Source: UMGS1696 sp045643285
GTDB taxonomy: Bacteria > Bacillota > Clostridia > Oscillospirales > CAG-272
Reading direction: 5' to 3'
NCBI GenBank assembly: GCA_045643285.1
Contig: JAZUKN010000005.1
Coordinates: 1 to 10,460 of the forward strand
Length of the DNA: 10,460 nt
Positions 1-9,000 of this stretch are shown here, in pieces; positions within the stretch are counted from its first letter, which is position 1; every line of letters begins with the position of its first letter. Under the pieces are notes generated by a model. It was not told the DNA's origin. It worked only from the letters and a program-made list of their open reading frames with translations, and did no database searches. The position numbers and the translations under genes are program-made.

Positions 1-3000
1 GCTTCGTCAAAGGAAACATCCAAGTATGGCATATTAGTCATACTCGACTCACCTATAACGGTAAATGTGACGCGTCCGTTTGCATATCCGATTTTATCGA
101 AAAGATATCCGTCATCGGAATAAATTCCGTCGCCTATATCGGTAAGTTCTATTTTGTCATCGATTCCGTACAAACTCATACTAACTTTCTTAACATCAGG
201 TGCATCGCAGGTAAAGTAGAGATAACCGTCTTTAAAGATTTTCCGATTTGCATAATCGCAAGCGGCTTCGTAATACTCATAGAATGCCGCCATAGCGTTT
301 ACGGCAAAGGTGTCTTTCTCGGTTGCACCTTCAAAGCTATGTGCCTTTACGACAGAATTGCAGTAAGCAAATACAGAGCCGGTCAAGGTGATTTCGTTGT
401 TTATCACAACCTCGATGTCATCGGCAAGCTCGGTCGCCGTGATATCCTTAACCGATACGATGTAGATGTTATCCTTATAAAGCTTGATTTCAACATCCTT
501 TTCCTTACCGGTCACCTTATTTACAGCCGTAGCGGTCGGCTTTACGCCGTTCTTTACAGTCACATAGTAGTTAAGTGCCGTAGCAGAATCGAAGTAAACC
601 GTACTGCCGTAGAGCGAAAGATTATCCGATGTGCCGGAAACCGTAACCTTGTAATTTGCAAGGGCTTCTATTGCTTTTGCTACATCAATATCGACACCGT
701 CGAATTTATCCATTTCCTCATAGCCGTCTTTGCCGATAGTTACATTGCTGTGGATGCTTGCAAGGTATACCTGTGCATAATATCCGTAGTTGGCAATTTT
801 CTTAGCAAGAGCTACCGCTTCTTTGCCGTATTTATCGGGATTACCGACAATCGTGTCAATATATTCCGCGACGGAATATTCCTGAACATAATTGATTCCG
901 TTATAGGTAAATGTTGCCGTAACGGTTTCCGCCATTTCAAGAGCAGTAAGCGGGGTAGAGAAGTAATATTTCTTCTCTGTTTCATTATATTTGGCATCTT
1001 TTCCGTCTACTGTAACAATTCTTCCGCCGATGTTAAAGGTCATCGTGCCGTTCTGTCTCGCATCGTCGGAAAGTTCCATATAGAAGTTGATGGAAATATC
1101 ACTGCCGAGTGTCAGAGATATACCGGTATAAGTTGTTCCGCCGATGATTTCACCCTCGTCATCGGGTTTGTCGTAAACAACCTTTGTGTAACCGCATACG
1201 CAGGTATAGGTGGTCACGCCGCCTTCGGTTTCAACGGTGAAGGTGTGTTCAGCCAAATCGGAGAACAGATTTGTATGCTCGCAGGTGGCATTGTGCCAAT
1301 GCACAAGCTCGTTATAGTTCCAGTTTTCGGAATAGGTATGCTCGTGCACCTCGCCGGTGAGCTTTTCGATAGCTGTCACATATCTGTTGCGGATTGCTAT
1401 TACATCCGCAACGGTCCCGGCACCTTGAACGGTATTTTCCGCTTTTTCCGCAAGAAGTTTAACTACCTCATCGTCGCTGCACTCTGCCGCATTGTGGATT
1501 GCCTTTATTGCATCTGCTTTTGCACCTTCAAGCGACTGTTCGGCGGAGCAATATATGCAATAGCCGTCCACATACCGGTGGTCGCCCACTTCGCCCTGAA
1601 CCTCAGCCGTGACAGCATCAAATTTTTCAAATTCCGCCGTATAAGTGATCGTGCCGTAGTCCTGACAGTTCTCTCCCGGAACGCTTTCAACCGTGATTTG
1701 GGTCGCGTTTTCGGTCAAAACATCCTCGCCGCAGTCATCGCAGTGCTTTGTTGCCGTGCAAGACGTGTGGTCATCGTTCCAATCATAAGTGACAACGGTA
1801 TTTTCGTGCGGGCAGACGTTGACGATCTCGAACACCCAGCCGTCATCGGTGAGCATTTCCGGGACGGACATATAGTTCGTGCCTTCGTCCACCGAGATAT
1901 ACACTTTATATTTGCCGGATACGACGGGGGCATCGGTGGTGGTATCGTCCCAATCGGTGCCGTTCCACTTGGCGTATTTCACGGTGATATCGCCCATACC
2001 GATCTTGTTGGCGGAAACACTCGCCTGCTTCGACTGACCGTCATAAGCGCACTCCTCGGGAGCGGCAAAGGCAAAATCACTTACCGTGAGGTTTGCTTTT
2101 TCTATAGTAAACTGTGCGGTGATCTCCTTGTCCGCAACCGTCACTTTTACAAAGTACGCCCCCGCGTCGACCGGTGCATTTTTGATATAATCCACACCGT
2201 CCGTGCTGTAAAGGATATCGACCACAGCCCCCGTGAGAGAAACAAAGTCATCTTTATCCGAAAGGCTCGCCGCCTTTTCGGTGCCGTCATAAATCGGATT
2301 TTCGGGTACGGTAAGTATCGTCGTCGCCGTTTCGCCGCATTCGCAGGTGGCAGTAACGGTGTTTTCTTTCGCCGTATAGGTAAAGGTGTGTTCGTGAACG
2401 GGGATTCCTTCTTTCAGACAAACCTTGCCGTCCTCGGCATACCAGCCGTACCAGCCGTCGTTTTCGGCGGCTTTTTTATTCAACGCCACGATCATAGCCA
2501 CATTGTCATAGCTGTTAACTCCGGTAGCGGTGGGGTTTTTAACCACCAGATACGAATTATCCGTTTTAATAGCCATCATACCTGCGTTACCGTCAAGAAT
2601 CTGATAATAACAGTTTTCACAGGTGAAATTGCGGTTTGCCCAGCCAATGACGATACCGCTGTTTCCGACGTTGGATACAAGACCCGAGGTGAAGCAGTTC
2701 ATGACCGTTCCGCAATGTGCCATATTTCCGGCGATACCGCCGCCGTTGTCGCCGCCTGCGGCAACCGTGATATTGCCGTAGTTGATGCAGTTTGCGACCA
2801 AAACCGTTTTGCTTTCGTCATGCACTGTATTGCCGATAATACCGCCGACAGCGTTCACGCCCGAAACTGCGGCATTATTTGTACAATTCTTTATTACTTC
2901 GTTGTCTCTTGCTTCACCGATAATACCGCCGACCGATTTATTGCCGGTGATATTTCCGTAGTTATTACAGCCGGAAATGACACATCCGCCCTCGGAAACG

Positions 3001-6000
3001 CCGACAATACCGCCCGCATAAGCCACATCCCCCGTCCCGGTGGAGGTGATCGTTGCATGGTTTTCGCAGTTTGTGATTTCGGTGTCTTTCGCACAGCCCA
3101 CGATACCGCCGAGGGACCAGTTGCCCTCGATATTACCGTAAACCTTCAGATTACTGATTTTGGCTCCAACGGTATAACCGAACAAGCCCTTGTTTCCTGT
3201 ATTTTCGGTATTGGTAAAGGTTATGCTGTGTCCGTCACCGTCGAAAATACCCTTGAAGGGTTTGTCGTTCCATACGCCTATCGACTGAGTAAGTGCTGTG
3301 GTGATATCTGCCGTGAGTTTGAAATACACTCCCGCAAAGTCCACACCCCTGTTTACGATGGAACGGAACATTTCAAGATCCGCAAGGGTGCCGATCAGAT
3401 ACGGGCTTTCCTCGGTACCGTTTCCGGCGAAGGTGTTATCGGGCATCAGGAATGTTTGGCAAACGTCGCAAAAATCGTCCCCGTTTTCATCCTTGTGTCC
3501 GGTTGCGGGGATCATACCGCCGCCATTTTCCGGTAGCGTTATCTTCCACGCTTCAAGGTTGCCGATCTCCTGCATACAGGTATCATCCTTGTAATATCTG
3601 CCGTCATACCGGTAATATTCAAGCACTCCGGACTGCGTGCAGGTCGGCTCATTTTTCGGGATGAGTTTCGCACCGGTCAGCGGATTCGGGGTTACGGTAC
3701 CGGTAGTTGATGCGTTTGCGTAAAACTTTGCTTCAATCGTATCGAATATTCCCGCGACACCGTTCTGAACGGAAGGAATAAAGTAACGCACCAGCTTATC
3801 GCCCTCATAGATCTGACAACTGTAGAACCGGAAGATTTGCCCCCCTCCGTTTAGTCGCGCATTGCCGTTGTCATTCATTGCAAACAAATACAGAGAGTTC
3901 CCGAGCGAGAAGTTCTGATAGTTAATATAATCCTCCGCTTTGCCCTCCACAAGAATGAACTTTTTCCATCTGTTCAATCCGTCGATCCAAACAACATTTT
4001 TATTCAGTTCGACTGTTTTGATGTCGAGGTCCATCGGCATATCGCCAGTTCCGACCTGATCGCCGTAGTAAGCATATATACCCATATACGTCGTATACGG
4101 TACTTTTTCTATAGAAAGAGCAAACGCATTTTGGCTGCTCTTCGCACCGAAATAGCAGCAGATTTCGTCGGCGGAATTTATAGTCGCATTCATCACAACG
4201 CGGGTATTTCCCGTCGGACGGTAGCCGGTATCAAAATATGCTCCGCCGCTGACATCAATATAATCCCGTTTGAAATCCGATAAGGGATATGTTTTTCTGT
4301 AATCGCAGTTTTTACAGGTTTCGATGATCGCGCCGTTTTCGGTGTCGGTTTCGTATTGGTATTGATGACCGTTTCCGCCCTTCAAAAGACCGCCGCCGTT
4401 TTCGGACGGCGTGTTCAGCCAGTTTTCGAGTGCCGACCGGCTTCCGTTTCCGATCATCAGCTGGCACAGTTCATCCTTATAATAGCACTTGTTGAACACA
4501 TAGAAATAGTATTCCTTGTGTCCGGTATGGTCGCACCCGTCCGGTGTTCCGGAGAAGCGGATGATACCGTTTTTGTCCGTGATATATCCGGAAGAACTTG
4601 AATTGCCGCAGAATTTGTCTTCTACCAGATCGTAAAGTCCGCCCTGCCCGTTGTTCATATACGGGATGTAGCAATGTACGATCTCATCGCCCTCGTAAAT
4701 GCGACAGCCGTAGCAGATGATCTTCTGATCATCCGGGACGAACAGCGTTCCCTTTCGGTTCTGTCCGAACAGATAGAGGGTGTTATCCAGACGGAATTCT
4801 CCGGAGGGAACAAGCTGCGCCAACGGCTGACCGTCAACGTAGGCGATATTCCCGTTAAGTTCCACCGTATGCCGCCTTCCGGCGGTGACCGCCACGCCGC
4901 CGTTTCCGCCGCCGTCGTTGCCGTAGCCGATATAGACGTTCTTGCCGTCATTGCAGAGGGCATACGATCTTCTGTTGAAATCCTGATCCCACACGCCGAA
5001 CCAATACTCCGTAGGAGAGGTAACATAGACATCCATCACCACACGGGTCTTGTCGGTCGGATGATAGCCGGTATCGATATACGCCTTTTCCACGATGCTG
5101 ATCGAGTCGATTGCGGCACTGCTGTCGCATTCATGGGTATAGACCTCCGCCGCGGGGTCTTTCTGTCCGCACACGGTGCAGAGTCGCTCCGCGGTATAGA
5201 TGCCGGTGATATAGTTATAGTGACAGTAATAATCATAGTTATGATGCATGGTCAGCTTGCCGCCGCCGTTTTCTGAGGGCGTGTTCAGCCATGCAGGAAG
5301 GTCGGGAATCTCGTTTTTGCATTCCCAATCCCTGTAGTACTTTCCGCCCAGTTTATAGTATTCCAGATGACCGTCTTCCGAGCAGGTCGCTTCCTTGCGG
5401 CTTTCAAACGGTTTTCTGCGGACGATGATCTTGGTCGCACTTTCGAAGGAGGTGGCAACACGGAGAATCGTTTCGTCAAGAGAAACATCATACGCCTGCA
5501 CATTTGCGCCGATCGTGACATCCCCGCCGAGTGCGGGAGCGCCCTCCGCCCGCACCGTACCGCCGCTGATTTCGATGATGCCTCCCTCGGCTTTACCGCC
5601 GTGACCGATACCTGCGCCGCCGTCGGTACCGTAGGCATTTACCGTACCGCCGTAAATATACACTTTTCCGCCGGCACCCTTGTACCCTCCGCCGATACCT
5701 GCGCCGCCGGCAGCATTCGACGGCGACATCTTGCCGCCGCCGGTCGCCGTAATAATACCGCCGTAGATTCGCACGACATCCGACGAACCGTATTCTCCGC
5801 CGCCGATACCGGCACCGTACATCCAGGAATATGCCCATATAGTACCGCCGTAAACGGAGATACTTCCGCTGTCATCTTCGTTTCCTCCGATGGCGGCATA
5901 TGATGCGGTATTATTCGCGCTGAGTTTACCCATATTGTTGCCGTCACTTTGGGCATAGACCGAAAAACTGCTTGATTTCGGAACATAGATACCGTTCTGC

Positions 6001-9000
6001 GCCGTGAAGGTGCATCCGTCCATAAGGATCAGACGGACGTCGCCGTTTATTGTGATACGACCGCCGACAACGGTATTCTTGTCAAGGACATACCATCCGC
6101 TGTTCCAGACCGTGCCGGCTTTTGAAACGGGGGTCGGGAAATCGGGAGCGGTTTTTTGTGTCGCGGTAACACTGCCGTCGGGATTTACCGTTTTGTCAAG
6201 ATAGGTCACGGATTTATAAATACCGCACCAGTCGCATTTGTTGTCCCCGTTTGAATCGCGGTGAGGGACGGTCGTGCCGTAAACGGTCATCGTCTGCGGC
6301 GGGAAAAGAGGATTCGGGAAGGACACCGTATAGTCGGTGCGTTCTCTTTCCTGACAGGTTCCGTGATAATGATGCATATTCAGAGAATTTCCCGTTGCGG
6401 TCTGACCGATATGACCTTCATAGTCCTCCGGGCAAAGCACGCAGACCTGTTTTGCAAAGCAGGAATGATCTTCTCCCCAAACATATTCGTTCACATATTT
6501 ATGTGCGGTGTGGGTAACGATCTTTACATATTTACTGCCAAGGAAATCCGAAGCGATGTCTTCGCCGTTATACTGCATCACCGTCGCACCGTCCGCCGAT
6601 GCGCCGTAATGGATGAATTTCACCGTTTTCGTATCGATTTTGAACACGGTTTGTGCCACACTTGCGGCAGATTCGTTCCTTTCACCGTTCAAGCCCCTTC
6701 CGAAAGAGGCAAGATCGGACTCGGAGGTAACGATACCGCCGTAGAAATTGAAGGTACCACCGTTACCGCCGTCGCCGACCCATTCCACTCCCGTTTCATC
6801 ATTTCTGATCTTATAGCCGTCGCCGCCGCCGATACCGACCGCATTCCCGCCCGCACGGGCATAGACTTCGCCGTTATACATATTGACCGTGCATCCGTTG
6901 CCGCCGTCGGTAACTCCGTATCCTTCTATCACGGCAGGGGTGCTGAAGGTATATCTTACGCCGAAACCGCCGCCGATGCCGACACCGGACAGTTCGCCGT
7001 CCGCACAGCCGACCGCGGTGATCTTACCGCCGAAAATATTAAGCGTTCCGCCGTCATGATTTTGCGTATCGATTTTTCCCCATTGATAATTGGCATAACC
7101 GACATTTCCGCCGATGGCGGCATCGCCCGCTCTTGTAGCGGTCGCAACAAGTTCACCCATATCATCGCCGAGCGATTCCGTTGCGACAGTAAGAGATGCG
7201 GGATGCTCGATCGGGTCAAAGGCATCATAGTTTGGGTTCCACTTTTGGGTATAACTGCTGTCAAGCTCGATACCGCCTTTGATCTCATATTTGCATCCGT
7301 CACGGATAATGAGCAAAACATTGCCCTTGATCTGAATTCTGCCCGTCCGGGTGATATCGCGGGTCACGACATAAACGCTGTCCCGGTCGATCTCTCCGAG
7401 GATCTCGGTGCTTTCATCTACTATGCGCGGATCGTTTTTGTAGTGAGTCACTCCGTCCGAGCCGATATAAAATACCGTTTTTATTTCCGTTTCCGTATCG
7501 TTCTGAACGAATATCGGATCACCTTTGTCGTCAAAAGCCATACGGAGCCATCCGGCTTCGGCTTTTTTGTTTTCATTTATGTAATCATTGACATAATTCG
7601 GCATTCTGAATTCTTTGCCGCCGACCGTATCGGTTGTTTTTCCGCGAAGAGCATCACGGGAAACGCAGATGCCGTGAGCGTCTGCAGGGCTATCATCTTT
7701 ATTGTAAAGGCATAATTCATAAACGGATCCGGAAGCGGAACAGCCCGAAATGCCATACGCATCGGAAAAAGCCGAAACCGTACCGAAGGAGTGGGCATTA
7801 TAAACCTTTGCGGCAAAATCCTCATATCCGACGATGCCGCCCGCATATTTGTTGCCCGTAACCGTGCCGCACTTGACACAGTTGCGTATCACGGCATTTT
7901 CGCCCGAAACAGAACCGACGATACCGCCCGCACGGCTGTATCCTTCGACCTTTGCAAAACTGATACAGTTATCGATCACGGTGCCGCCGCCCATATTGCC
8001 GACGATACCGCCGGCGGTATTGCCGGAGTTATACGGATCGCTTGTTATTCTGACGGCACCGACGGTGCAGTTGCTGACCGTCGTATTCACGGCGATACCT
8101 GCGATACCGCCCGTATTATGTCCGCAGGCGTAGATCTCGGCGTTGACGGTGCAGTTCCGGATGATACAGGAGGATGCGTTGCCGACGACACCGCCGACGG
8201 CATTGTCACCGTATATATAGCCGGTGACGTTGAGGTTCTTGATTTCGGCATTTTCGGCAGCACCGAACGCTCCGACGCCTGCATCATTCCCGCCTCTTAC
8301 GACCTTTACGGTATGATTGTTTCCGTCAAATTTGCCCTTGAACCGTTTTCCGTCCGCATTTGTTCCGACAGACATGGTTACAGTGATATCGGAATCAAGT
8401 CGAATATAGGTATCGGCGGTGATCATCCCGCATTGCGTCATAAAGTAAAGGGTATTCCAATCTTTGACAGAATTGATCCGATACGGATCACTCTGTGTGC
8501 CGCTGCCGTTCGTCGCACTGTCGAAATGATACGAGGATTGCGGAAGAATCACGGAATAATACTCATCATATTCGTGGATATCCTTCGTACTGTCGTCGTA
8601 ATCAAACAGGCTTGTGAAGGTACAGTAGAGAATATGTGAATTGGAATACAGATCCGCACCCGAACCGTAAGCCGTATTTTCAAAAAATGTACAGCTTTGT
8701 ACATGACCGGTAAGGTCATTCACATAAAGTCCGCCGCCGTACCGTTTATTATCTCCATTATCACCGGCTTTGTTGTGGATAAAATAGCAGTTGAAAATCG
8801 TGCAGTCGGTATCCGCCATGGTATAGTTGTACATACCGCCGCCGTTATGGGTCGCCGTGTTGTCGGCAAGGATCACATCTTCGACACGTTCCCCCCTGGA
8901 AAGATACACGCCGCCGCCGTATTCGGCAGTACAGCCGGAGATCACAAGCGCGGAACTTTCATTCTCCGGGATGAGTTCTTCCTCATGGATACCGTTTCCC

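Noticed and set aside
339..3536. 1065-residue plus-strand open frame
   Set aside because: It lies in exact codon register antisense to the giant gene, whose signal peptide, ribosome binding site and domain repeats are clear. The plus translation is Cys, Arg, Val and Ile rich with no recognisable domain, and is open only because TTA, CTA and TCA are avoided.
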